NCBI GenBank assembly: GCA_964019695.1
Contig: OZ026524.1
Location: 19,895,509-19,959,508, forward strand
Source of the DNA: Loripinus fragilis
Taxonomy: Eukaryota; Mollusca; Bivalvia; Lucinida; Lucinidae
Length of the DNA: 64,000 bases
Direction: 5' to 3'
Shown piece by piece: positions 1-10,159 of this stretch. The position numbers and the translations under genes were made by a program. Each line of letters begins with the position of its first letter. The stretch's first letter is position 1. The notes beneath the pieces are model-generated. The model was given only the letters and a program-made list of their open reading frames with translations, did not search any database and was not told the origin of the DNA.

Positions 1-246
1 CAACCTATACAAAACTCAAATTTATGTGGAAAAAATAAATTCAATTACGCGGTATATATCTAAATTCATTTCTCTAATCAATTTTTCAATTAAAATCACC
101 ATTTCAGAATAATTAGCAAAAACGGGGGTCACTTAAGTCCTGGAAACACTATTAATACATAATATGTTTATATTCTTTTCTGGCCTAGGCTGGGGAAGGA
201 GGGGACGCTTCATACTTTTGGGCGACTCATATTTACCTTTGTATTC

Positions 247-491
247 AATGTTTAATCCTTAATCGCCAATCGCAACAAAAGTCGTCTGCTTTTCGCGTCT
301 GCTGTAATGTTTAAGAAGCCTCTATGGTAAACAGTGTGGGCCCAGATCAGACTGCTCCTTTAGGAGCAGTCTGTTCTGGGTCCACGCTGTTTGCTTCTAT
401 ACTAAATTCGTCAGTAATAATAGGCAATTATTTGCAGCAGACGACTTCAGCAGACGACATTTTCAGATGCATTTTTGGCGTTTTAAGGGTT
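247..491. mobile_element. MITE, GTCGTCTGC / TTAACCCTTAA family
   Basis: Ends TTTAATCCTTAATCGCC and GGCGTTTTAAGGGTTAA are inverted; internal palindrome AGACTGCTCCTTTAGGAGCA with flanking GGGCCCAGATCAG / CTGTTCTGGGTCC. Related to the palindrome at 36845-37059 and to remnants at 1015-1235. Ends 19 bases before exon 1. Confidence 0.7.
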
Positions 492-510
492 AATCTCGAT
501 TGCATGGCAG

Positions 511-729
511 GTTCAAGCAAGAACATGGCAATGTGGCGCGGTGTCGTGTAACTGTGGTGTCGTGGCTAGAGAGGGCAATGATGTCGTACGGATAGACATG
601 TGTCACGGCACATATGGTCGTACCTTTCCTAAAGTGACCATCCCAAACAAGGGGAGCTTCTCACAAGGAACCGTTATTCAGAACCAGACAGTCGTCGTTC
701 AGAAACACCCACATGGAACTAGATACGTG
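511..729 (+). CDS. VWDE-like: VWDE-like exon 1 of window (VWD domain, middle)
   Basis: Residues 1-73 of the assembled fragment. Acceptor TGCATGGCAG ends at 510, donor GTG|GTACGT at 730; both ends are phase 0. It carries the Cys-rich start CGAVSCNCGVVAREG and IDMCHG typical of the middle of the VWDE-type von Willebrand D domain, followed by beta-strand-like sequence (NQTVVVQKHPHGTRYVV) with an N-glycosylation sequon NQT. It runs straight into exon 2, which supplies the end of the VWD domain. The next upstream exon is outside the window. The acceptor lies 19 bases after a transposon remnant. Confidence 0.8.
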
Positions 730-747
730 GTACGTACACTGCAATAA

Positions 748-935
748 AGTGTCCATACAATTTATTAGGAGTACACAACAGAAAAATAATTTTCTTATCT
801 CTCAACCAAACCCTATGTTGTGGGTACTCAAAAGAACTGTCTCGATGAAACGGTTCGTTGAGCACCAAAAACAAATGCTAAAATAAGGGTAAGAAAAAAA
901 GTGATAATTTTGCTCTAAAATATTTTGTTTTTCTG
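748..935. mobile_element. MITE, ACTCAAAAGAAC hairpin family (diverged)
   Basis: AAAAATAATTTTCTTATCTC followed by GTGGGTACTCAAAAGAACTG hairpin and GGGTAAGAAAAAAAGTG; same family as the two identical copies near 38 kb. Confidence 0.65.
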
Positions 936-1788
936 AGCCTTTGGTGACACTTAACACCAAATTTGATGGCATCTGAATAGCCATTAGTCTTAGAAGTATT
1001 ACAACAAAATTCGTCTGCTTCTATCGTCTGCTAAATTGCTTTATCAACTTTTCCAAAAACGAAACACGGTGTAGACATATACCAGACTGTGTCTATAAGA
1101 GCAGTCGGATATGGGTTCACACTGTTTGTTTCTATACTGAAATTTGCTAAATAATGTTAGCAAAGACTTGCAGCAGACGACAACAGCAGGCGGAATTTTC
1201 AAATGGTGTTTTTGCTGGCGTTTAATATTAAAGCAGATGTTTTTGCTTTTTTATGTTGATGGTTTACGTCTTAGTAAACACGTTGTCAGTCACGTCAGGG
1301 CGACTTCCTGTCTCCCTGCTTCGAACCAGTATGAGACAAATGTTAAAAAGTATTTGTCCAGAAACACAGCGCAACGTCTCTGGAGAGTCTAAAACATGCA
1401 ACACCTCAGTCCCAAGTCTAACATTCTACCGTTGTGAAGCTGCGCTCTATTTGTAAGATAGTAATTTCTGTGTAATTCTTTAGAATGGTATTAATAATGT
1501 TAAACGCCTTGCCTATAGAGTCAATGCTAAAAAAAGTGTGATATATCAAACAATAGTTCACAGTTTTGAAAGCGCGAGGAAAGTGCGTGCTAGCTGACGT
1601 CATTTGCTGCTGGAAAATTACGTCATTCATGGCATTAGTTACGCTTGAAAGCCGTTACAAATACACATAAACGAATGCGTCGTAGCCTTAGTATGGGCGA
1701 GAGTTCTTCAGTGCAATGGCGGAAAGTTGGAAGAAGATGAAGACTTTAAACGTGTTTTCGCTGTTTATTTTGTGATAGAATCGAAATA
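936..1788. other. Intron 1 stretch with MITE remnants only
   Basis: 1015-1235 carries GTCGTCTGC-family remnants (TTCGTCTGCTTCTATCGTC and GCAGCAGACGACAACAGCAG with the CAGACTGTG...GGGTTCACAC core). No convincing exon in 1236-1788. Confidence 0.5.
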
Positions 1789-1947
1789 GATCAGCTCTGG
1801 TGCGTGGATTTTTGAGTAATAATTCACTGTTTGTCGTCAGTTGTACGAAGATAAATCACTCGTGTTGCGCGCTCGTGATTTGGTGTTCTTTACAACTGAC
1901 CTCCAAACAGTGAATTATTACCCATCAATTCATTGCTAGAGCTGATC
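1789..1947. mobile_element. Palindromic element (fold-back MITE)
   Basis: Arms GATCAGCTCT...GTAATAATTCACTGTTTG (1789-1835) and CAAACAGTGAATTATTAC...AGAGCTGATC (1904-1947) are inverted copies around a short centre. Confidence 0.75.
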
Positions 1948-3049
1948 TTTTCCTTAAGTAGAACTGTTATACATTTAACAGCTGCCACATCTTTTGGTGT
2001 TAACGTATGCATAGTTTTAAATTGTAGTAAACAATTTTAATTTTTGTCCTTGGAAGTGGACTGGGTCAAATTAAGGACATCTTAAGATTATTTTGTGATT
2101 TGTTAATCATTTTATATAATTATTCCTACTTGAACACTATGTGCTGTTAAGGGCTGGCTTTCTCCCGGTGACTTTGGACCTGAGTTTCTCAACCTAGGCT
2201 GTGCAGAGGAAATGGGTCAAATTCTACATAAATGCATCTTATAAAAGTACAATTATCCTTTTTTGAGACTTTAGCAGATATCTTTTCAATGATTTATCAA
2301 GTATTTCTAGCAATAAGGCGGGCTATTTCCCTAAATGAGACGTCCGTTTTATTTTGTTGAAATAAGGACTGGAGGCAGTAGCCTCATTCAAGAAATACAT
2401 ATAGACCAGTCGTCTATGCACTCTTACACCCAAGTCCTTGCACTTAAATCGTTTTTTTTTTGTTTTTTTTTTTGTTTTTTTCTTAAAGCATGTAATAACA
2501 CTACTTCAATTTGAATGAGAAATAATTTTGATCATCAACTGTGCTTGCTAGTTTAGTGACATTTATGGGAAACAGATCGTTGAAATGGGTTAAACTAGCG
2601 TCCTATCACGATATAGTATGTGTATTAATACAGTTGTTGTGCAATAAAAACTTCCATCTTGCAAAGTCGTCTATTTTTGTCAGATGTTTGATGTCTTCTT
2701 CGGCTTGTACAACCCCTTCCCCCTTGCCCCAATACGCCCTTTCTATGTGTTGTATATGTTTACAGCAACCTATCATAATTGTCCAAAGGACATCTTGGGT
2801 CTAGAGGGAAAAGCATCTAAAACCAATCTGGAAGACACCAGTTCCATCTTTCTAATGACAAACGTCACAATTTCAAGCATAGTACGGACGCTACGCATTA
2901 TGGGTGCTGTAAAATTTTGGAAATGAAGAGCACCTCTGTCCTAAACATTTATGCAATTTTACTTTTTTAAAACTAACAATGCATTCGCCCAAAGCCTGGT
3001 CTAAACGCCGCACAGTATAACGACGTAACAGAGGGGTGGGAGTAGAAAG
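1948..3049. other. Intron 1 stretch without gene
   Basis: AT-rich. A T/G-rich simple run lies at 2450-2482. Nothing else with support was found. Confidence 0.5.
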
Positions 3050-3330
3050 GGCAAGTGAAACTGGTTTAAACCCTCGTGTAAAATATTTAACTGACCGTTC
3101 CAAGGCGGTACTTCTTTTGTGGATCTTTTATGTTGTTCTGTCTTGTGTTTGCTATGCCTTTGTGAGCGTCTGTTTATATGTGCCCTGTGGTCACCTGCTG
3201 GGAAAGGGCTGACCTCTTGGCTTTCGTTCGTGGTGTTCAACTGTGAGTTTAACACTTTCCCATTGGTATCCTGGGTCAGGTGTGGTACTTGATTGTATCG
3301 CTTCCTGATCTTTGCACCTTTACTTACTTT
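3050..3330 (+). mobile_element. Retroelement 3' fragment (plus strand)
   Basis: Matches the 3' UTR of the family seen at 25190, in the opposite orientation: CTGACCGTTCCAAGGCGG, CACCTGCTGGGAAAGGGC, GTGGTACTTGATTGTATCG, ending in GCACCTTTACTTACTTT. Confidence 0.8.
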
Positions 3331-3545
3331 GCAAATGATGGATCGCTTTGAAAGGTATTTTATGCTTACTATGCATATTTTACTACCGAACCTAACAATT
3401 TTAAAAACATATGGGCAATTAGAAATTTTAGTGTTTGTAATCATGTCAACTAGGGAAATATATACGCCTTATCGCTAGAGCACCTTTGAAGATCAATTTC
3501 TTACAGCATGATTTTTATAATACTGCTGGGCTTCTGATAATTAAC

Positions 3546-3752
3546 TTTTTTTATGTTTTTCTGTCTTGTGATTGCTATGCCTTTGTACGCGTCTATATGT
3601 GCCTTGTGGTCGCCTGCTAGGAAAGGGCTGACCTCTTGGCTCTCGTTTGTGGTGTCTTACTGTGAGCTTGTTACTTTCCCATTGGTATCCTGAGTCAGAT
3701 GTGGTACTTGATTGTATCGATTTGTGATCTTTGCATCCTTACTTACTTTCAT
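3546..3752 (+). mobile_element. Retroelement 3' fragment (plus strand), second copy
   Basis: Shorter, more diverged copy of the same 3' UTR (GGAAAGGGCTGACCTCTTGG, ATTGGTATCCTGAGTCAG), ending 35 bases before exon 2. Confidence 0.78.
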
Positions 3753-3786
3753 TCCTTTCTCACAAACACGTGACTTACTTTTTCAG

Positions 3787-3995
3787 ATATCGTTTCCATC
3801 TGGTGCCCAAGTCACTGTAACCAACTCTGGTAATAGAGGATTAAATATCTACATAACAGCACCAGAGGATGATTATGGAGCCACACAGGGACTTTGTGGA
3901 ACTTTTGATGGGAGAATTGACAATGACTTGACAGACAAAAATGGTCACGTGAATCGATGGAGCACGCGCCCAAAAAGTTTTGTTGAATCTTGGAG
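3787..3995 (+). CDS. VWDE-like: VWDE-like exon 2 (VWD domain, C-terminal half)
   Basis: Residues 74-143. Acceptor ACTTTTTCAG ends at 3786; donor GGAG|GTGAGG at 3996, leaving phase 2. The peptide contains FPSGAQVTV, LNIYITAP and GLCGTFDG (residues 108-115) followed by DNDL. GLCG-F-G-DND is the signature of the end of VWD domains, where the CGxxG-like motif and acidic residues support folding and calcium binding. The exon ends in SFVESW(R), and exon 3 begins RVPIGSSLFD, as in VWDE. The acceptor is 37 bases after an old retroelement 3' fragment. Confidence 0.9.
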
Positions 3996-4145
3996 GTGAG
4001 GGAGATCTTTCCCAAGTATTGAAAAAAGATATATTTTTTGATAGATATTAATTAAATAAGCATCAGAGTAGCGCGTCAAGTTAGAAAGTTATTAAAAATA
4101 AAAAAAATGATAGTCATATCTGATTAAAAATTTTGAACTTGAATT

Positions 4146-4211
4146 AACCCAGATAAGTATATCCTTTTTATGGGGTACTATACCCCATAAAAAGATATGC
4201 TTATCTGGGTT
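4146..4211. repeat. Perfect-stem hairpin
   Basis: AACCCAGATAAG...TTTTTATGGGGTA and TACCCCATAAAAA...CTTATCTGGGTT form a ~30-base stem with almost no loop. Confidence 0.8.
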
Positions 4212-4364
4212 CAACCTGATATTCACTGTTTGTCCACAGATTGTTAAATTTCCATTTGGAAAAAGTACAACATACCACTAAGATTGGAAATGGGTTTGTC
4301 CTACCGTTAAATTAGGCAAATCTTTTTTGTTCAAATGGGTTAATGATAATAGCTTCCATTGTCC

Positions 4365-4588
4365 TAATTGGGCCTTGGTGCTAGAAAACCTGTCTTTAGG
4401 GTTTTGAGAACAACAAAGGCGCAGACAAGCCTGCGCATCTGATTATTCGCTTATTGGAAATTTTCATATCTACACATGCTAAGAGCGTAATTTCAATATT
4501 CTAGCTAGTCTCTGTAGCTGGAGAGACTTTTGAATCTCCCTTTGTTGGAAACCCCAAAGACAGGTTTTCTCGCGACAAGGCCCAATTA
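4365..4588. mobile_element. MITE, AAACCTGTCTT / GCGCAGACC family
   Basis: Inverted ends AATTGGGCCTTG...AAACCTGTCTTTAGGGTTT and AAACCCCAAAGACAGGTTTT...CAAGGCCCAATT, with an internal GCGCAGACAAGCCTGCGCAT palindrome. Same family as 27678-27915. Confidence 0.75.
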
Positions 4589-4702
4589 AGAGAGGTATCA
4601 ATATTCGTACAGTTAACTAGCTACTGCTCCAAAATGATTATTTGTAAATTTAAGTATTTCATTGTGATTTTAGAGGTCAGTGACAGAAACTCCAACAAAC
4701 CT

Positions 4703-4845
4703 GGCCTCGAGGTCATAAAACTTGAGTACGGGCTAAAACTCAAAATAAAGCACAATGATTGGCTGCTTGCGGACATGTGTCCGCAAGCAGTCAATCAATG
4801 CGCTTTATTTTGATAATGAACTCAAGTTTTTTAACCTCGAGGCCT
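4703..4845. mobile_element. Palindromic element
   Basis: GGCCTCGAGGTCATAAAACT...GATTGGCTGCTTGCGGACA and TGTCCGCAAGCAGTCAATC...AACCTCGAGGCC are inverted arms meeting at the centre near 4776. Confidence 0.78.
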
Positions 4846-4995
4846 GATATAAATGAAGGTTCAGACCAAAATTTAAGCATCTTACCCATCAAAGAGGCTG
4901 TGTTTGTAAATGTATGTTATAAATGAAGATTCTATGTACATTGGATATGTACACAAATCTTTTGAAAGGCTAACTAATTATTTATTGTTTTGTAG

Positions 4996-5140
4996 AGTTC
5001 CTATTGGGTCCTCACTATTTGACAAGGTCCCTACGCCTGACCCCAAATTTAACAACGACATGTATTACTGCAACTGTAATCAGGCCAAGAAGCTTGTAGA
5101 TTGTAGATTGGATGGAAAAGCTGCCAGACCAGCTTTACAT
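4996..5140 (+). CDS. VWDE-like: VWDE-like exon 3
   Basis: Residues 143-191. Acceptor TTGTTTTGTAG ends at 4995; donor CAT|GTGAGT at 5141, phase 0. It encodes VPIGSSLFDKVPTPDP, then YYCNCNQAKKLVDCRLDGK with three Cys. The SWR-IPxGSSLFD join is characteristic of the segment following the VWD domain in VWDE. The last ~80 bases of this exon plus its donor and intron start are the source of the degenerate tandem array in the following intron. Confidence 0.88.
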
Positions 5141-6330
5141 GTGAGTAACAAAATCAATATTTTTATTTTAAAAAAAGAACATAACTATGATCAGGCTAAG
5201 AGACAACTGTTATAACGCAAACCGCTAGCAGATTGTAGATTTGGTGGCAAGCTGCCAGGCAAAAATTGCATGTAAGTATCAGAATCAATATTGTAAGCAA
5301 AGGAAACAATAGCATGCATTACTGTAGCTTTAATCAGACCAAGACGCTGGTAGATTGTAGAGTGGGTGGTAATGCTTCAAGGCTAGTCTTATATGAACGT
5401 TACAGAATCAATCTTGTTATAAAAAGGAATCAATGAAATGTAACACTGCAACTGAAATCAAGCAAAGAATATCGTAGATTGTAGAGAAGATGGTACAAAT
5501 ATAAAGCTGCCAGGTCAGCCTTACATTTTAGTATCAGAATAAATAATCTTTTTAACAAAAGAATATATTGACATGTAATACTGCAACTGTAATCAGGCCA
5601 AGACACTGGTAGATTGTAGATTGGCTGGTAAAACTGCCAGGTCAGCCTTACATGTAAGTATCAGAATTAATATCTTGTAAAAAAAAGGAAATATTGACAT
5701 GTATTAATGCAACTGTAATCAGGCCAGGAAGCTGGTAGATTGTAGATTGGCTGGTAAAGCTGCCAGGCCAGCCTTACATGTAAGTAAGAGAATTAATAGT
5801 GTTAACCAAAGGAAACAAATACATGTATCGCTGCAACTGTAAACATGCCTAGAAGTTGGTAGGTTGTAGATTGAATGCCCTAGCTGCCAGGACAGCCCTA
5901 CATGTAAATACGAGAAATGATATTGTTATAATAAGGATACAATGCCACGGTTGCTTCAATTGTAATCAGTGTAAGCAAGGGTGCAAAGATCAGGAATCGA
6001 TACAATCAAGTACCACATCTGACCCAGAAGGCTGGTAGATTGTAGATTGGATGGTAAAGCTATTAGTCCAGCCTTATATGTAAGTAACAAAATCATTTCT
6101 TAAATAACATAACTATAATCAGGACAAGAAACAACTGTAATAATGCAAACAGCTGGCAGAATGTAGATTTGATGGCAAGCTGCCAGGCCAACCTTGCATG
6201 TAAATATCAGAATCAATCTTGTAAACAAAGGAAACAATGACATGTTTTACTAAAGCTTTAATCAGATGAAGAACATGGTAGATTGTAGATTGAATGGTAA
6301 AGCTGCCAGGCCAGCCGACCATGTAAGTAA
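5141..6330 (+). repeat. Exon-3-derived degenerate tandem array
   Basis: About nine units of ~118-135 bases, recognised by GTAGATTGTAGATTG(G/A) at about 5231, 5351, 5476, 5611, 5740, 5862, 6036, 6160 and 6278, followed by GGTAAAGCTGCCAGGCCAGC, a donor-like ACATGTAAGTA, and an A-rich intron start. Each is the 3' part of exon 3 plus donor plus early intron. Frames are broken in nearly all units; divergence is much higher than in the intron 5 satellite, so this array is older or not homogenised. Confidence 0.92.
5971..6028 (-). mobile_element. Extreme 3' end of the retroelement family
   Basis: About 58 bases (GTAAGCAAGGGTGCAAAGAT ...) matching only the last bases of the minus-strand retroelement, inserted in an exon-3-derived unit. 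Such severe 5' truncation is typical of target-primed reverse transcription. Confidence 0.75.
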
Positions 6331-6751
6331 CAGCATTGTTGCTTGCATACTAAGATTATGTTTGTAGATGAGTTATCAAACCAAGCATTACAATTCATCC
6401 ACACAATATAGCTGCGAATGATTTCTTAAACAAAAGTGGTTTTACGCATATGTTATATGTATGCTAACATAATCTTAATACCAATCACCTTTTGCATAAA
6501 AATGAATTTTCTGGTTCAATACATTTTAGCTGGGACAATTTATTGTTAATATCGAAGAGTCACGTGTAAAAATTACCAAATTAAGATGTACTTCAGTTTG
6601 TGATGATTTTTTGTTTGGTTAGTTAACAGTGCAGACCCTGCAGAAGTGTCTGTTGTGCAAAATTACTTGTCAATGGGTTTCCAGTGTAGAATAAATTAAC
6701 AAACTGCGTCCGGCTTGAGTATTACTTATGAAAACATGTATTTTTAATACT

Positions 6752-6836
6752 TTTCCTTATGGTATCCAGGGTCAAGTGTGGTGCTTGGTTATGTCTTATT
6801 CTGATATTTGCTGTCTTTCTTACTTTCAAGTTCTTT
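6752..6836 (+). mobile_element. Degenerate retroelement 3' end
   Basis: TTATGGTATCCAGGGTCAAG, GTGGTGCTTGGTTATGTC and CTTTCTTACTTTC follow the order of the family's last 80 bases; old copy. Confidence 0.5.
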
Positions 6837-6901
6837 TAGGCTATGAAGATTATAAGAACTATTTATATGCAAGAGATATTTTTACAATTTATATTTTACA
6901 G

Positions 6902-7031
6902 ACACGATGTCCTGGATGCCAAGTTGTGGTGCCTACAAAACAAGGTTATACTGGCAGAAGAAGAAGAATGATAGATTTAAATGCGGAAACACCCGATCAG
7001 TCAATAGGTTATTTCTTCAATTATGGGCTAT
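6902..7031 (+). CDS. VWDE-like: VWDE-like exon 4 (CxxC and RRRR site)
   Basis: Residues 192-235 (last codon split, phase 1). Acceptor ATTTTACAG ends at 6901; donor CTAT|GTGAGT at 7032. The peptide begins TRCPGC and has a tetrabasic run GRRRRM at residues 209-214, matching the furin-type consensus R-X-R/K-R, then MIDLNAETPDQ. A basic cleavage motif before a polar acidic stretch is plausible for a secreted precursor (inference). It continues in frame into exon 5 across the phase-1 intron. Confidence 0.82.
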
Positions 7032-7231
7032 GTGAGTGATTTCCTATACATCAAACAACTACAGTACAGTTTTATCACAACCTGTTAGATAAGCTAGCTC
7101 ATGACAAACCATATGCGCCTAGCTATTCCTCAGATTAGCCAAGGCAACACAAGTTTGACCAGAATCTGTCCATGCGAAAATACAAAAAAATCAATTTTCT
7201 AGCCATTGAGTGCACAGCTAAGGCTTGGTTA

Positions 7232-7660
7232 GGTCAGATTTTTTTTACTAGTTGATTTATGGGAATTCTTTTCAGATTTAGGGTCAGGGACGAAGAAAAT
7301 ATATAAAAAGCTCTGAAAATGACCTGTTAACTGGTCATTTTCAGAGGGGTTTTTATATATATTTTCAAAGCTTTTTTTTCCTCCAGAATAAGTAAAACTA
7401 GTAATAGGTAAACCAACAGTCTGTATTTAATATTTAAATATTTTATCATTTTCCTAAAAATCTAGACAGGACTTTCTTTAAACAGTGTCACTCTCAAAAA
7501 TACACAGACAGACCCTAAAAAATTTTTTTTCAATGAAACAAATACTATTTAGAGTTGGTGGATAAAATAAAAACAATTTTTTAAAATTATTTTTTTTTTT
7601 CTACTTTCCAGAAAATTACAGTGGGAGGGTTTGTAAATCAACTAATAAAAAAAATTCTGG
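7232..7660. mobile_element. Inverted-repeat element with nested hairpin
   Basis: Outer ends TCAGATTTTTTTTACTAGTT and AACTAATAAAAAAAATTCTG are inverted; a nested hairpin (CTCTGAAAATGACC / GGTCATTTTCAGAG) lies at 7312-7346. No coding content. Confidence 0.6.
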
Positions 7661-7988
7661 CCTTATGACAGTAGATATATGCCAAAACTTATCTTGCGCC
7701 AATATTATAAGAACCTTTGTTCATGTCCAACTCATCTGAGTATGAAATCTGCTCTTAAAAACCATAATTTTGATGGTTAATGTGTTACCCCCTTGTTGTA
7801 ACAGATGTTGCCTCTTCTTAATGTGCAATTCTACTGTTGCTAATTAATAGTTTGTTCGTTTGTTTGCTGTTGTTGTTTATTGTTGTTGTTTTGTTGTTAA
7901 GCACAACTAATTTCATAGCTAAATTTTTCAGAGCAAGGTTATGTGATGTAAACAAACCTAATGAATAAAGATAAATGAGTCATATATA

Positions 7989-8239
7989 CCATTGACATAA
8001 AGTTAAGCAAAAATAATTCAGAATATTGGAGATTGTCAACATTTTGGTTTTCGGAAGTGTTTTAGTAGGTACAGTTCTCACGTTCCTATAACGTCATCAG
8101 AATTTGTAGGGTTCTATATAACTGACTTTTAGATAGTAGAATAACAGTAATTTTTAATGAGCAATAGATAATTTTGTAAAATTGATATTTTAGTGAAAAA
8201 AGAAACACAATCAAAATACGCTTAACTTTATGTCATTAG
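7989..8239. mobile_element. 251-bp TIR element, TA-flanked
   Basis: CCATTGACATAAAGTTAAGC at the left and GCTTAACTTTATGTCATTAG at the right are inverted, each next to TA; structure fits a Tc1/mariner-type MITE. Confidence 0.7.
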
Positions 8240-8852
8240 TATAGATATAGATAGTAAAACAATCATGCTTTTTGTCAAACTATGGGATGGTGATGATAAG
8301 TTCAACAAAAAGCACATAGTAGTCAATTTATTTTATTGCAATTTGTGTGAGTGAATAAATGTTGAAAATTTGTTTGGAAAAGGCACAAATAATCTGGAAA
8401 AACGAATCCTTCATAAATAGCATGAACCTACAATATAAGATAACAGGAGACTCGGTTTTATTGAGTCTGTTCATGAGAACTAATGGAAAGTGCAACATTT
8501 CTCACGCACCCTAGCACTGCCTTAAGCAGTATTCTGCTTTCCGTCAGAATCCAATATTCCTGAAGGACCAGAATTTGAAAGAAAATATCAACACAATAAT
8601 GTTTGAAGATGTTGGGGGTTACTTCTTGAAGATTTTTGGCGATTGCATTAAGTTTCGGTATGTCGTGCAAACGCATTACTTTATGAACAAATATGGATAT
8701 CACATGACAATGTATTTTTAACTTTCATTTAGATCTAAATGCAAAGTTTCACAACAGATAAAAAAATTCTATGCACAAAATAATTTCATCACAATAGATT
8801 AAATATTTTCAGCAAAAATAGAGGTTGTACTTAATTTTGGACGCCATATATA

Positions 8853-9438
8853 CTGACGGACTTTAAAAACGCAACACTTGGATAACAGCTTTAATTTATG
8901 TCTCGAAAAAGAGGACAGAAACAATAATTTTGTTTTTATGTTAAAGAGCATTCATTTGTAAGTAAACAATAGAAAATTTGTCCAACTAAGATGAGCTTAA
9001 TGCATTAAAATGTAAACTTTTTGAAATAGGGGTCAACTGTTTCATGTGACCAAATTTTTATGAATGAAAGGTTCCCTACTTCTTTAAACCAGGAAACACT
9101 AGAAGCATCAAATTTGTATCATGGACTTTGTTAGTCATCGAGGAAACACTCTCATATTGATTTGCAGGTCTGTGATACAGCATATTTGCGTAGATGACGT
9201 TTATCTGGGTGTACCCTTTCATTCAATGGCTTAAAATCTCCTCTACTTAAGAAATGTTTAAATGGCTAAATTCATACGGAGCAAATAACGTCGTCCAATT
9301 TAGTTGTACAATTAAAACTAAAGTGTTTGTTGAAGAAGCCAACCGCTGATGACATTAGCGAAGCAAAGGAAGTTTACATTCAGAATTCTTTTGGAAGATA
9401 TAAGGGGAAGTTAGCGTTGCGTAATTAAAGTCCGTCAG
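8853..9438. mobile_element. 586-bp TIR element, TA-flanked
   Basis: CTGACGGACTTTAAAAACGC and the inverted GCGTAATTAAAGTCCGTCAG bound the element, with TATATA on both sides. No transposase frame is evident, so non-autonomous. Confidence 0.72.
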
Positions 9439-9887
9439 TATATATTACCTGTGGCATCAAGAGGAAGATGTTCACTGTGGTGTAAAGCCTTCACTTAAAC
9501 AAAAATTCAAAAATAATGGCACACTAGGTTCTATGATAAATGCATAAGATGGTTTCTGGATTTTTCAATTTTAAAGATGTGCCTTGTATGATAAACGTCA
9601 AAGCATCATACTCTTGTTGCTAATAAGAATGAATTTTATATGTTGCTTAACTTTCAGGCATCAATAAAAGATATTTTGTTTCTTTTATTTTTTTCTACTT
9701 TTTAGTCTTTTTTTTTCTTATTGCGCTTTTTCTGTTGATTTTTCTCTCATTTTTTCTGCAGCGTCAGTGATTTACCTAGGAATCCTTCATGCTTTTGTGC
9801 GCCATTAAAGTAATATAAAAGTGACCTTTTCCAGTTATCTGAATTTTTCAAGTGACAAAATGGCTTTACAACCAATGATAACGATCA

Positions 9888-9962
9888 AACATGTTTCCTA
9901 ATACACTAACATCTGCTAGACCCTATGGGCGTCCAGCAGATGTTAATGCATAGTAAAACATG
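9888..9962. repeat. Hairpin just upstream of exon 5
   Basis: CATGTTT...CATTAACATCTGCTGGAC and its inverted partner (ACTAACATCTGCTAGACC) around TATGGG; ends 28 bases before exon 5. Confidence 0.6.
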
Positions 9963-9989
9963 CTTATCCCTTTATTCATAATATTCCAG

Positions 9990-10159
9990 TATGGAGCCCA
10001 ACTATAACTGACTTCCCAACGAAGGGTGGAATGACGTTAGCAGATGCAACACAGTTGTGTACAAGAGCTATCCAGAACTCAGACACTATCAAACAGTGTG
10101 TTACACGAGTTGGATTGTCATTTGACTCTGAAATTGAGGCTTGTGTGGAGGATATTAAG
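9990..10159 (+). CDS. VWDE-like: VWDE-like exon 5 (source of the large satellite)
   Basis: Residues 235-291. Acceptor ATATTCCAG ends at 9989; donor ATTAAG|GTATGT at 10160, phase 0. The peptide has WSPTITDFPTKGGMTLADATQLC, NSDTIKQCVTRVGL and EIEACVEDIK; a W-P-x-GxTxxxAxxxC pattern followed by C...ACVEDI is what I recall from the pre-EGF region of VWDE. The frame continues in exon 6 ([11 protein letters not shown]), 18 kb downstream. The 3' ~77 bases of this exon with its donor have been amplified about 115-fold in the intron. Confidence 0.87.

Noticed and set aside
1717..1776. Possible first exon MAESWKKMKTLNVFSLFIL
   Set aside because: Closes after 19 codons with no donor, and lies within intron 1 of the VWDE-like gene.
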